Shown in pieces: positions 32,014 through 40,480 of a stretch of 51,911 bases of DNA. The stretch is taken from assembly GCA_016296575.1 (NCBI GenBank), contig JAEDJA010000017.1, positions 1 to 51,911 on the forward strand. The letters are read 5' to 3'. Below the pieces are notes generated by a model, which saw only the letters and a list, made by a program, of their open reading frames with translations, ran no database searches and was not told the origin of the DNA. Made by a program: the position numbers and the translations under genes. The first letter of the stretch is position 1, and each line of letters begins with the position of its first letter. The DNA comes from Treponema sp. GTDB lineage: Bacteria; Spirochaetota; Spirochaetia; Treponematales; Treponemataceae.

Positions 32014-34463
32014 TGAATGAATTGACTAAAAAAGTAGTGATTGTACAATGCCGTATTTCCTCAACAAGGCTTCCTGGTAAGGCTCTTATGGATCTTGGTG
32101 GAAAACCTGTTCTTGCATGGGTGCTTCAATCTATGAAAAAACTTTCCTGTGATGATTATTATGTTGCCACGGATAGCGATAGTTTTCCGTTTCTGGAACC
32201 GGTTTGCCGCGAAAATGGATTTAAGATTTTTCAGGGGCCTTTGAATAATGTATTGAACCGTTATTGTGAATGTATTAAGGAAGCCGGGGCCCGAATTGTT
32301 GTACGTGCTACTGCAGATAATCCATTCCTTTTTTATGAAGCAGCCCAGTATAGTCTTGATCTGTTCGAAAAAATGGAAAAAGACGGTAATTCATGTGACT
32401 ATCTTACACTTACAGGACTTCCTCATGGCTGTGGTGTTGAAGTGTTTTCCGGTCCACGTCTTCTGGAAGCAGAAAAAAACACTGATGATCCATACGATCA
32501 GGAACACGCAGGTCCCGCTTTTTACCGGCATACTGATAAATTTCACTGTGAGTTTATAGAAAGTGATGGACGATTCAATTATCCTGATTTACGTTCTACT
32601 ATTGATACCTATTCAGATTATATTCGAGCAGTGTGCGTAAACAGATGGCTTTGTTCAAAAGGAAAATCTGCTCCTTATGCTGCAATTGATACTGTTGAAG
32701 CCCTTATGGCCACGGAAGTACAGCGACCTGTTGTTTTTGTGCCAAGTGTAAAAAAAAGGCAGGGAACCGGTCATCTTGTTCGCTGTATTTCTCTTGCAAA
32801 AAAATGTGCCTTATCAAGACCGGCTTTTATTTATATAGAAAAAAATGATGATAATCTGCAAAATCTTGATGATTTAATTAAGGATGCTGTAGAACAGGGA
32901 CTTGAAAACTGGCAGATTCTTGAAAATATCCCAGGGGATGATAAATTCCGTCCTGTTTTTGTAACAGATTGTTTTATTACGGAAGAAAAGCTTCAGAAGG
33001 AGCTTTCTGCAAAAGGTACAGTTGTTTCTATTGATGAAGGTGCTGAAGATTGTACTTTTTCTGACTATCTCCTTGATGTAATTCCACCTTTTTACGAAAA
33101 GAAATTTTTGAATCATTTTGAACCTTCATTTATGGAGCTTCCTCAAAATAAGAAAGACCATTCTTCTGATATATTAAATATCCTTGTAAGCTTTGGGGGA
33201 GAGGATCCTGCAGGTCTTACTGAAAAATCAGTGGATAAAATCAAGAAAATTTTTCCAGATGCAAAAATAACCTGTATTAGCCGTGATAAAACAGGTGAAG
33301 CAGATGGAGTTTGTTATACGGGGCCTGTCAAAAATCTGGCTGAAAAACTTTGTGCTTATGATCTTGTTGTAACTCATTATGGTCTTACTGCCTGGGAAGC
33401 TGTTGCGGCTGGATGTAAGGTTCTTCTTGGTGCAACATCTGAACTGCATAAAAAGCTTTCAAAAAAATATGGATTTCCTCTTTTGGATGAGGTTCTAACT
33501 AAAAATGACGCTGAAGAAAAGTGGAATCTGGAAAAAGTTCCCTGGAATCTTGTAAAAGAACAGAAATCTCTTCCTGATTTTATTGATTATCTTTCCCGTG
33601 GACAAAAGCTTTACTGTCCTGTGTGCCAAAATGTTGAATCATCCTCAAAAGATAAAATACTGGAACGAAATATTTTCCGCACATATAGAACCTGTTCCTC
33701 TTGCGGTATGAATTACATCAGCTATACAGTTGATGAAAAACAGAGGGAGTATTCCAAAGATTATTTTTTTGATCAGTATAAAAATCAATATGGAAAAACT
33801 TATAAAGAAGATTTTGATCATATAAAAGAGCAGTGTCTCAAGCGCATGGATTGCATTGAAAAAGCTTCAGTTCTTGCCCAAAAAACTGTACTTGATGTGG
33901 GATGTGCATACGGTCCCTTTTTAAAAGCAGCCAGTGAAAAAGGATTTACTGCCTACGGAACTGATATTTGTGATGATGCCGTTGATTACGTAAAAAATGA
34001 ACTTGGATTTAAGGCTGTATGGGGTGCATTCCCAGAACTTGATACAGAAAGTCTTGGTGAAAATAATTTTTCTGTTGTAACCATGTGGTATGTAATTGAA
34101 CATTTCCAGAATCTTGATTCAGTTTTAAAAAAAGTAAGTCAGCTGGTAAAAAAAGACGGAATCTTTGCTTTTTCAACACCATCCTCCTGTGGCATTTCCG
34201 GTTCATCAAATACCCATGACTTTTATATTCAGAGCCCATCAGATCATTATTCTGTCTGGGATTATAAAAAGGCTCAGCTTGTTCTTTCTAAATATGGTTT
34301 TGAAGTGGTAAAAGTAGTTTCTACTGGACATCATCCGGAGCGTTTTCCTTATGTAAAAAAGCATGGAACAAAAAAAGACAGTTTCATATGGAAAATTATT
34401 GCTAAATACAGCAGAATGAAAAAACTTGGGGATACAGTAGAAATCTATTGCCGAAAAAAATAG
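32013..34463 (+). CDS. three-domain fusion: SpsF-like nucleotidyltransferase, PseG-like glycosylase, SAM methyltransferase
   Basis: An 816-residue fusion. Residues about 6-235 are a cytidylyltransferase-like domain (VIVQCRISSTRLPGKALMDL; SpsF/CMP-sugar type). Residues about 240-525 are PseG-like (GTGHLVRCISLAKK, ILVSFGGEDPAGLTEK, LTAWEAVAAGCKVLL); PseG removes UDP in nonulosonic acid synthesis. Residues about 530-570 hold a zinc-ribbon-like CPVC/CSSC pair. Residues about 615-730 are a class I methyltransferase (VLDVGCAYGPFLKAA). Together they suggest making and modifying an activated nonulosonic-acid-like sugar. The start is the ATG overlapping the previous stop, with GGAGACG upstream. Confidence 0.8.
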   Translation: MNELTKKVVIVQCRISSTRLPGKALMDLGGKPVLAWVLQSMKKLSCDDYYVATDSDSFPFLEPVCRENGFKIFQGPLNNVLNRYCECIKEAGARIVVRATADNPFLFYEAAQYSLDLFEKMEKDGNSCDYLTLTGLPHGCGVEVFSGPRLLEAEKNTDDPYDQEHAGPAFYRHTDKFHCEFIESDGRFNYPDLRSTIDTYSDYIRAVCVNRWLCSKGKSAPYAAIDTVEALMATEVQRPVVFVPSVKKRQGTGHLVRCISLAKKCALSRPAFIYIEKNDDNLQNLDDLIKDAVEQGLENWQILENIPGDDKFRPVFVTDCFITEEKLQKELSAKGTVVSIDEGAEDCTFSDYLLDVIPPFYEKKFLNHFEPSFMELPQNKKDHSSDILNILVSFGGEDPAGLTEKSVDKIKKIFPDAKITCISRDKTGEADGVCYTGPVKNLAEKLCAYDLVVTHYGLTAWEAVAAGCKVLLGATSELHKKLSKKYGFPLLDEVLTKNDAEEKWNLEKVPWNLVKEQKSLPDFIDYLSRGQKLYCPVCQNVESSSKDKILERNIFRTYRTCSSCGMNYISYTVDEKQREYSKDYFFDQYKNQYGKTYKEDFDHIKEQCLKRMDCIEKASVLAQKTVLDVGCAYGPFLKAASEKGFTAYGTDICDDAVDYVKNELGFKAVWGAFPELDTESLGENNFSVVTMWYVIEHFQNLDSVLKKVSQLVKKDGIFAFSTPSSCGISGSSNTHDFYIQSPSDHYSVWDYKKAQLVLSKYGFEVVKVVSTGHHPERFPYVKKHGTKKDSFIWKIIAKYSRMKKLGDTVEIYCRKK

Positions 34464-34490
34464 CTTTAGGTTTTGCTGATGGGAGGAATT

Positions 34491-36122
34491 ATGAACATTT
34501 TAATCCTTGGTGCCGGGCTTATGCAAAAGCCAGCCATTCTTGCCGCAAAGGAACTTGGCTATAAGGCTTGTGTTATTGATGCAGATGATACCGCCGTTGC
34601 TATTCCCTTTGCCGACGTTTTCAAAAAAATAGATCTTAAGGATCGTGAAGGAATTTTGGCTTATGCAAAGGAGATTCAGAATAAAGAAGGTCTTGCCGCA
34701 GTTTTTACCGCAGGAACAGATTTTTCTGCTTCTGTCAGTTATGTTACCCAAGAGCTGAAGCTTCCTGCCCATAGTTTTGAAGCCGCCTGCAATGCCAGCA
34801 GTAAAACCCGTATGAGAAGCTGTTTTGAAAAAGCAGGAGTTCCTTCTCCAAAATACACTGGTGTAAACCGCCATTTCCTTGAAAATCCACTTTCCTATGA
34901 AGAATTCACCTCAAGATATTTTTCAGATACAGATACTGTTCTTGTTGTTAAACCAATAGATAATATGGGTGGACGGGGATGTCGAATGGTACGCAATGCA
35001 CTGGAGTTCATTCCTGCCATAAAAGATGCTGTTTCCAATTCCAAAAGCGGTAATGCTGTTGTGGAAGAATATATGGATGGGGAAGAGTATTCCATTGATG
35101 CCCTGGTTTTTGACGGCCAGCTTATTGTAACAGGTTTTGCACTCCGTCATATAAAATATCCTCCGTATTTTATAGAAATTGGTCATACCATGAGTGCAGA
35201 ACTTGATAAAGATATCCACGATGAGTTGATTTCAACCTTTGCACTTGGAATTAAAGCTCTTGGCCTTACACATGGAGTAGCTAAGGCAGATATTAAGTAT
35301 ACAAAAAAAGGTGCCATGATTGGAGAAATTGCCGGTCGTCTTTCGGGCGGTTATATGAGCGGATGGACTTTCCCTTATGCCAGCGGACTAAACCTTACAA
35401 AAAATGCACTTCTTCTTGCTCTTGGAAAACAGCCTGAAGATGCTCTCAAGTTAAAAATCCCAGTTGATTTTAAAGCACCAAAGCTTAATCCTTCAGCACA
35501 AAAACCTATGGAACTTTTTGAAATTCCTTGTAGTAATTTTTCTGCAGAAAGAGCCTGGATTTCAATTCCTGGAACTGTAAAAGATGTTTTGAATTTGGAT
35601 AAAGCCCGAAACATTCCTTGTATAAAAGATGTAATGGAACGGGCAACAGTAAAAAAAGGCGGTAAGGTTGATTTTCCACGCAACAATGTTTCTAAATGCG
35701 GAAATGTAATTACCCGAAATTCAACATATCAGGAAGCTGTTGATACGGCAGAAAAAGCAGTTTCTACAATAATAATTGAACTTGAAAAAAACAATCCGGA
35801 AACAGATAGATTTTTGAAAGGGGAGTCTGCCGATTACGAAAAAGCATTTCCTCCTTCAGCCTATGAAATTGATTCTGAAACTGTATTAAATATTGATGGA
35901 ATCTGTCCTGAAAATGAAAAAATCTCACTTTATCTTTCAGAAGATTTCAAAAACGGCCGATATTCAAAGGTGAAGGACTGGAACTATAACACTGTTCTTG
36001 AAACTGTGGAAAAAGTTTCCCTTCTTCGCCCTTGTCATCCGTCGTTTAAACTGGCTGATTTTTACAAGTGTCTTTTTCGTGGCGGTATTCAGGGAGCCCT
36101 TTACTTTTTGGATTGTTTATGA
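34491..36122 (+). CDS. ATP-grasp family ligase
   Basis: A 543-residue protein. It opens with a pre-ATP-grasp Rossmann-like region (MNILILGAGLMQKPAILAAK). The ATP-grasp core runs from about residue 95 to 290: KTRMRSCFEKAGVPSPKYTG, VVKPIDNMGGRGCRMV, VVEEYMDGEEYSIDALV and IGEIAGRLSGGYMSG. The last ~200 residues are an extra domain of unknown role. Such enzymes join a carboxylate to an amine or thiol; the substrate is unknown, but the neighbours suggest modification of a sugar or lipid-linked glycan. The start at 34491 follows GGGAGGA. The stop overlaps the amidase start (ATGA). Confidence 0.8.
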   Translation: MNILILGAGLMQKPAILAAKELGYKACVIDADDTAVAIPFADVFKKIDLKDREGILAYAKEIQNKEGLAAVFTAGTDFSASVSYVTQELKLPAHSFEAACNASSKTRMRSCFEKAGVPSPKYTGVNRHFLENPLSYEEFTSRYFSDTDTVLVVKPIDNMGGRGCRMVRNALEFIPAIKDAVSNSKSGNAVVEEYMDGEEYSIDALVFDGQLIVTGFALRHIKYPPYFIEIGHTMSAELDKDIHDELISTFALGIKALGLTHGVAKADIKYTKKGAMIGEIAGRLSGGYMSGWTFPYASGLNLTKNALLLALGKQPEDALKLKIPVDFKAPKLNPSAQKPMELFEIPCSNFSAERAWISIPGTVKDVLNLDKARNIPCIKDVMERATVKKGGKVDFPRNNVSKCGNVITRNSTYQEAVDTAEKAVSTIIIELEKNNPETDRFLKGESADYEKAFPPSAYEIDSETVLNIDGICPENEKISLYLSEDFKNGRYSKVKDWNYNTVLETVEKVSLLRPCHPSFKLADFYKCLFRGGIQGALYFLDCL

Positions 36123-37153
36123 AAAAACTGATTTTAGCAGCACTTTCAATTCTCTTTATGGCAGGAGCTGTTTTTGCCGAAAATTTTCCTCTTCTTGATA
36201 AATCCCGTGAATCAGGTTTTACCCTTTATTATGACAGTCTTTCTGAAGCGGGCATACTGGAAAAAAACGGGCATTATGTATCATTTCAGGTAGGTGATAA
36301 GGCTGTTCTTTTTGATGGTATGCTTCTTTCTCTTACAGATGCTCCAGAAATTTCAAATAATCAGGTTGTAGTTAGCCAGAAATTCATGGATGATTCTATT
36401 CGTCTTTTTGAAAAATCACTTAATACACCTTCTTATAAAGTTGGTGTAATCCTTATTGATCCAGGTCATGGTGGAAAAGATCCTGGTGCAATGAAATCTT
36501 ACACTGTAAATGGCAAAAAAGTTGATGTAATTGAAAGCGAAGTAAATCTTAAGGTTGGAAAACTGCTTTATGACAGACTTAAGGCATATTATCCAGATAA
36601 AAAGATTATAATGACCCGTTCCACCGATAAATTTGTAAGTCTTGGTGAACGAACAGATATTGCCAATGCAGTTTCTCATAGTCCTGATGAAGCTGTTCTC
36701 TTTATTTCGATTCACGTAAACTCAAGCTTAAATAAAACTGCTTCTGGTTATGAAGTGTGGTATCTTTCACCAGGTTATAGACGCAATGTTCTTGATGATT
36801 CTTCTAAAAAAGATGTTGATGATCCAACTCTCTTGCCAATCATCAACTCTATGATGGAAGAAGCTTATACTACAGAAAGTATTATGATTGCAAAATTTAT
36901 TATGGATGGACTTCAGGCTCAGGTGGGAAATTATTCCACTGCCCGAGGTATTAAAGCTGAAGAATGGTTTGTTGTTAAGAATTCAAAAATGCCTTCCGTT
37001 CTTATAGAACTTGGTTTCCTTTCCAATGAAAAAGAAGGGCTTCTTCTTGTGGATGATTCATACTTGAAAAAACTTTCCCTTGGAATATATAATGGCATAT
37101 CTGCGTTTGTAACCCATTACGAACGTTCAAAAGGATTTACATCAGCCGAATGA
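36119..37153 (+). CDS. N-acetylmuramoyl-L-alanine amidase (Amidase_3)
   Basis: An exported zinc amidase (344 residues) that cuts the lactyl-peptide bond of peptidoglycan. The signal peptide is MKKLILAALSILFMAGAVFA. The Amidase_3 domain has zinc-binding His in LIDPGHGGKDPGAM, the Glu in DVIESEVNLKVG, the His in FISIHVNSS and the catalytic Glu in VLIELGFLSNEKE. I start at ATG 36119, which gives the signal peptide and overlaps the upstream stop by four bases; the longer frame adds 17 residues. It is followed by a GerMN protein with an ATGA overlap. Confidence 0.95.
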   Translation: MKKLILAALSILFMAGAVFAENFPLLDKSRESGFTLYYDSLSEAGILEKNGHYVSFQVGDKAVLFDGMLLSLTDAPEISNNQVVVSQKFMDDSIRLFEKSLNTPSYKVGVILIDPGHGGKDPGAMKSYTVNGKKVDVIESEVNLKVGKLLYDRLKAYYPDKKIIMTRSTDKFVSLGERTDIANAVSHSPDEAVLFISIHVNSSLNKTASGYEVWYLSPGYRRNVLDDSSKKDVDDPTLLPIINSMMEEAYTTESIMIAKFIMDGLQAQVGNYSTARGIKAEEWFVVKNSKMPSVLIELGFLSNEKEGLLLVDDSYLKKLSLGIYNGISAFVTHYERSKGFTSAE

Positions 37154-37593
37154 TAAAACTAAAAAAATCTGTAATATTTGTTATAAGTCTCATATTTCTT
37201 GCTTTTGTTTCTACGCTTGTTTTTGCTTTGATGGCAAATAATGGAAAACGTTATACCTTTGTATTCCCTTCTGCTGATTCTAATACATGTATAATAGAAA
37301 ATCGCTATCTTGTAGAAACTGATAATATTGTTAACCGTTATGTTGATGAACTTCTTTTGGGAGCTATTACAGAACGTACAAAACTGATATTTCCCAAAGG
37401 AACAAAAGTGATTTCCTGTTTTCAGCGTGGAGATACACTTTATCTTAATCTTTCCAAAGATTTTTTGGCAGCAGACAGTTCCTCTTATCCGTTAAAAAAT
37501 GGTGCTGAACTTCTTGAAAAGAACATTACAACCAATTTTGCTTCCATAAAAAAAGTGGAAATATATGTAGATTCGAAAAGGGCTTGGGAGTAA
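37150..37593 (+). CDS. GerMN domain protein
   Basis: A 147-residue membrane-anchored protein: one hydrophobic segment (residues 8-29), then a GerMN domain (VDELLLGAITERTKLIFPKG, DTLYLNLSKDFL). GerMN domains occur in spore germination proteins and in non-sporulating bacteria next to amidases and other envelope genes, as here. The start overlaps the amidase stop (ATGA), so the two are probably translated together. The function is probably linked to peptidoglycan; no catalytic residues are known for this fold. It ends the long operon that begins at 29517. Confidence 0.82.
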   Translation: MIKLKKSVIFVISLIFLAFVSTLVFALMANNGKRYTFVFPSADSNTCIIENRYLVETDNIVNRYVDELLLGAITERTKLIFPKGTKVISCFQRGDTLYLNLSKDFLAADSSSYPLKNGAELLEKNITTNFASIKKVEIYVDSKRAWE

Positions 37594-37654
37594 TCAGCGT
37601 AATTTTGTGATTGGAGAAAATTGAACTTTTTTTCAATACACCACAAATAAAACG

Positions 37655-37683
37655 TTGACAAAATATTTTAGTTATAAGATAAT
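37655..37683 (+). promoter_or_regulatory. sigma-70 promoter of flaA
   Basis: A perfect TTGACA (37655-37660), a 17-base spacer and GATAAT (37678-37683). A leader of about 45 bases follows with AAAGGAG before the ATG. The housekeeping-type signal contrasts with the sigma-28-like promoters elsewhere in the window. Confidence 0.85.
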
Positions 37684-37733
37684 GAACTATAATAATACAA
37701 GGCTACATCGAAATTAATAAAGGAGCTTCAAAG

Positions 37734-38783
37734 ATGAAAAAGACTTTGAGTTTATTGGCAGCTGCTATGCTGCTTTTTAGTGGCGTTGCTTTTGCTGAAG
37801 AATCTATGCTTATCGACTTTACACTTCTGACAGCAGATTGTAATAACGATGAAAATGGAAATCCGCAGTCAAATAGCCGCACAGTAATGGATTACTCTGT
37901 AAGTGCTGGTGCAACTTACACTGAAGAACAGAAATCATTGATGAAAACATCATTAGGTCTTCCTGAATGGGAAATTGTTTTGAACTCTTCAGCACGTAAC
38001 GTTACAAGTGTTGGACTCTCACAGGTAGTTGCAGCTCCTGTTAGAAGTGAAGCTGATGTACCATTTGCTGGTTCAAACGTTATGGGTGTTCGCATTATTT
38101 TCCCTGAATGGAATTCAAATGCCAATGCTAAAATCGTTCCACCATTCGAGATTCCTGCTTATGCAACTCTCGCTGATGCTGACGAAAACGGAAACCGTTT
38201 GGAACCAACAGACGAACAGAAAGCATCTGGAAAAACTCTTTTCGAAGATGGTTATGGTCTGGTAAAAAATGTTGGAACAATCAAAGCTATTTCTGTTACA
38301 ACAATGGGTATGAATTATCCTCACTCATTGTACGTAATGCTTAAAGATAATGATGGAATCGAACGCCGTTACCTTATGGGTGATTTGGATTTTGATGGTT
38401 GGAAAGAACTTACTTGGAACAACCCACAGTACATTTCTGAAGTTCGCACACGTGAAATTCGTGTTTACCCAATCTACCCACGTGGACTTCCATTTGTTAA
38501 ATTTTCTGGATTCCAGATTACACGTGATGCTTCTAACATCGGTGGTGACTTCATTGGTTACTTCAAAGATGTAAAAATCATCTACGACAAAGCTGTTCTT
38601 ACAAGTGAACGCGACATTGCTGATGAAGACCTTTGGGGAATCGTTGGTAAAAAAGAAGCTGCTCGTCAGGCTTACGAAATGGAAAAATTCGGTAACAAAC
38701 AGGTTGATCGTTACCTGGAAAGAGTTAAGATGGCTACAGAAGATAGCTTCACATCTTCTCTTGAATCTTCACAGGAAGAATAG
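37734..38783 (+). CDS. flaA: flagellar filament outer layer protein FlaA
   Basis: FlaA forms the sheath around the FlaB core of spirochaete periplasmic flagella. The 349-residue protein has a signal peptide (MKKTLSLLAAAMLLFSGVAFA, cleavage before EES) and the spirochaete FlaA pattern, for example NVMGVRIIFPEWNSNANAKI, RRYLMGDLDFDGWKELTWNN and REIRVYPIYPRGLPFVKF. The C-terminus is acidic and Ser-rich (SFTSSLESSQEE). It is monocistronic, between a strong promoter and a strong terminator. It sits next to the possible glycan operon at 29.5-37.6 kb. Confidence 0.95.
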   Translation: MKKTLSLLAAAMLLFSGVAFAEESMLIDFTLLTADCNNDENGNPQSNSRTVMDYSVSAGATYTEEQKSLMKTSLGLPEWEIVLNSSARNVTSVGLSQVVAAPVRSEADVPFAGSNVMGVRIIFPEWNSNANAKIVPPFEIPAYATLADADENGNRLEPTDEQKASGKTLFEDGYGLVKNVGTIKAISVTTMGMNYPHSLYVMLKDNDGIERRYLMGDLDFDGWKELTWNNPQYISEVRTREIRVYPIYPRGLPFVKFSGFQITRDASNIGGDFIGYFKDVKIIYDKAVLTSERDIADEDLWGIVGKKEAARQAYEMEKFGNKQVDRYLERVKMATEDSFTSSLESSQEE

Positions 38784-38807
38784 TTTAATACTTACCTGAT
38801 ATGGAAG

Positions 38808-38832
38808 GCACTCCCTCGGGAGTGCTTTTTTT
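38808..38832 (+). terminator. terminator of flaA
   Basis: A perfect 8-bp GC-rich stem (GCACTCCC with GGGAGTGC) closed by a very short loop and followed by seven T. Confidence 0.9.
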
Positions 38833-38849
38833 GTTTTTAAATCCTATAA

Positions 38850-38878
38850 TTGTAATAAAGTCTTTTTTTCGATATAAT
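38850..38878 (+). promoter_or_regulatory. promoter of the gatB operon
   Basis: TTGTAA (38850-38855), a 17-base spacer and TATAAT (38873-38878). A 42-base leader with AAAGGTCAGG precedes the gatB ATG. Confidence 0.7.
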
Positions 38879-38920
38879 AGAATAAAACTATAAATTTATA
38901 CTTTTAAAGGTCAGGTTATC

Positions 38921-40453
38921 ATGATTGATAAATATGAAATTGTAATTGGTTGCGAAATCCATACACAGCTTTTAACAACAACAAAGGCATTCTGTGCCTG
39001 CGAAAACCGTTACGGCGGTATGCCTGATACACGTGTTTGTCCTGTATGTCTTGGTCTTCCTGGAGCTATGCCACGTGTTTCTAAAGGTTATGTTGAACTT
39101 GGTGCTGTAGCAGGCCTTGCTCTTAACTGTAATATTGCACGCTTTACTAAATTTGACCGTAAACATTATTTTTATCCTGACCTTGCCAAAGGATATCAGA
39201 TCACTCAGTATGATCTTCCACTTTGTACAGACGGTTATGTAGATCTTCCATTGATTCATTATCCTGAAGATCAGCAGCCTGGTGGTGAAAAACACAGACC
39301 ATTAAACTTTATTGGAAAAGACTGTATTATTGATGGAAAATATCGTCGTGTTCGCGTTGAAAGAATTCACCTTGAGGAAGACGTAGGTAAATCACTTCAC
39401 CTGGCAGGTAATCACTCTTACATTGATTACAATCGCTGTGGTACACCTCTTATTGAAATTGTTACAAAACCAGATATGACTAGTCCTGAAGAAGCAGCTC
39501 TTTTTATGCAGACAGTTCAGGAAATTCTTCGTTATGTAAAAGTAACAAAAGGTAATCTTGAAGAAGGTAATATGCGTTGTGATGCCAACATCAACCTTAA
39601 TGTATGGGAAGATGGCAAGCTTTATCACACTCCAATTTCTGAAATCAAAAACTTAAACTCATTCCGTGCCATTAAAGATGCATGTACTTATGAGGCAAAA
39701 CGTCAGCTTGAAGAATTCCAGAATGACCGACAGGAATTTAATGCTGGTTTCAAAGTAACAATGGGTTGGGATGAAGAAAAAGGTGTTACAGTTGTACAGC
39801 GTACAAAGAACTCTTTTGTTGATTATCGATTTGTTGTTGAACCTGATATTAAACCATTTACTGTTAGTGAAGAACTTATCTTAGAAGCTTATAAGAAAGT
39901 AGGTGAGCTGCCTGAAGCAAAACGTAATCGTTTCAAAAAAGAATTCGGTCTTTCTGACTTTGACGTTGAAACTCTTACTTCAACACGAGAACTTTCTTTG
40001 TGGTTTGAAGAAGCTGTTTCAAAATCAAAATCTCCAAAAAGAGTAGCAAACCTTATTCTTACAGAGCTTCTTGCTGTTTTGAACGAAAATAAACAGACTA
40101 TTGAAGATACAAGTCTTACTCCTTCTCATATTGCTGAACTGGCAGATGCTCTTGAATCAAACAAAATTACTTCAAAGCAGGGAAAAGAGGTTTTTGCAGA
40201 AATGCTTGCCTCAAATAAAATGCCATCAGTAATTATCAAAGAAAAGGGTATGGAAATTGTTTCTGACTCTGGTGCAATTGAAGGTTTTGTTGATCAGGTA
40301 ATTGTAGCTAATCCTAAAGCTATTGAAGATTTCAAAGGCGGAAAAACTAATGTTATCGGCTGGCTTATGGGACAGGTAATGAAGCTTTCTTCAGGTAAAG
40401 CAAATCCTAAAGAAGCAACAAAACTTCTTACAGAAAAACTTTCTAAGCTTTAA
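38921..40453 (+). CDS. gatB: Asp-tRNA(Asn)/Glu-tRNA(Gln) amidotransferase subunit B
   Basis: GatB is the kinase/transamidase core of GatCAB, which converts Glu-tRNA(Gln) to Gln-tRNA(Gln) and, where needed, Asp-tRNA(Asn) to Asn-tRNA(Asn). The 510-residue protein starts YEIVIGCEIHTQLLTTTKAF and carries zinc-site cysteines (CACEN and CPVCLGLPG), the GNLEEGNMRCDANINLN segment and the C-terminal YqeY-like helical tail. gatA and gatC are not in this window. It is first in a run of six same-strand genes of mixed function. Confidence 0.97.
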   Translation: MIDKYEIVIGCEIHTQLLTTTKAFCACENRYGGMPDTRVCPVCLGLPGAMPRVSKGYVELGAVAGLALNCNIARFTKFDRKHYFYPDLAKGYQITQYDLPLCTDGYVDLPLIHYPEDQQPGGEKHRPLNFIGKDCIIDGKYRRVRVERIHLEEDVGKSLHLAGNHSYIDYNRCGTPLIEIVTKPDMTSPEEAALFMQTVQEILRYVKVTKGNLEEGNMRCDANINLNVWEDGKLYHTPISEIKNLNSFRAIKDACTYEAKRQLEEFQNDRQEFNAGFKVTMGWDEEKGVTVVQRTKNSFVDYRFVVEPDIKPFTVSEELILEAYKKVGELPEAKRNRFKKEFGLSDFDVETLTSTRELSLWFEEAVSKSKSPKRVANLILTELLAVLNENKQTIEDTSLTPSHIAELADALESNKITSKQGKEVFAEMLASNKMPSVIIKEKGMEIVSDSGAIEGFVDQVIVANPKAIEDFKGGKTNVIGWLMGQVMKLSSGKANPKEATKLLTEKLSKL

Positions 40454-40480
40454 TTAATATTTATACACGGAGGTCTTGAA

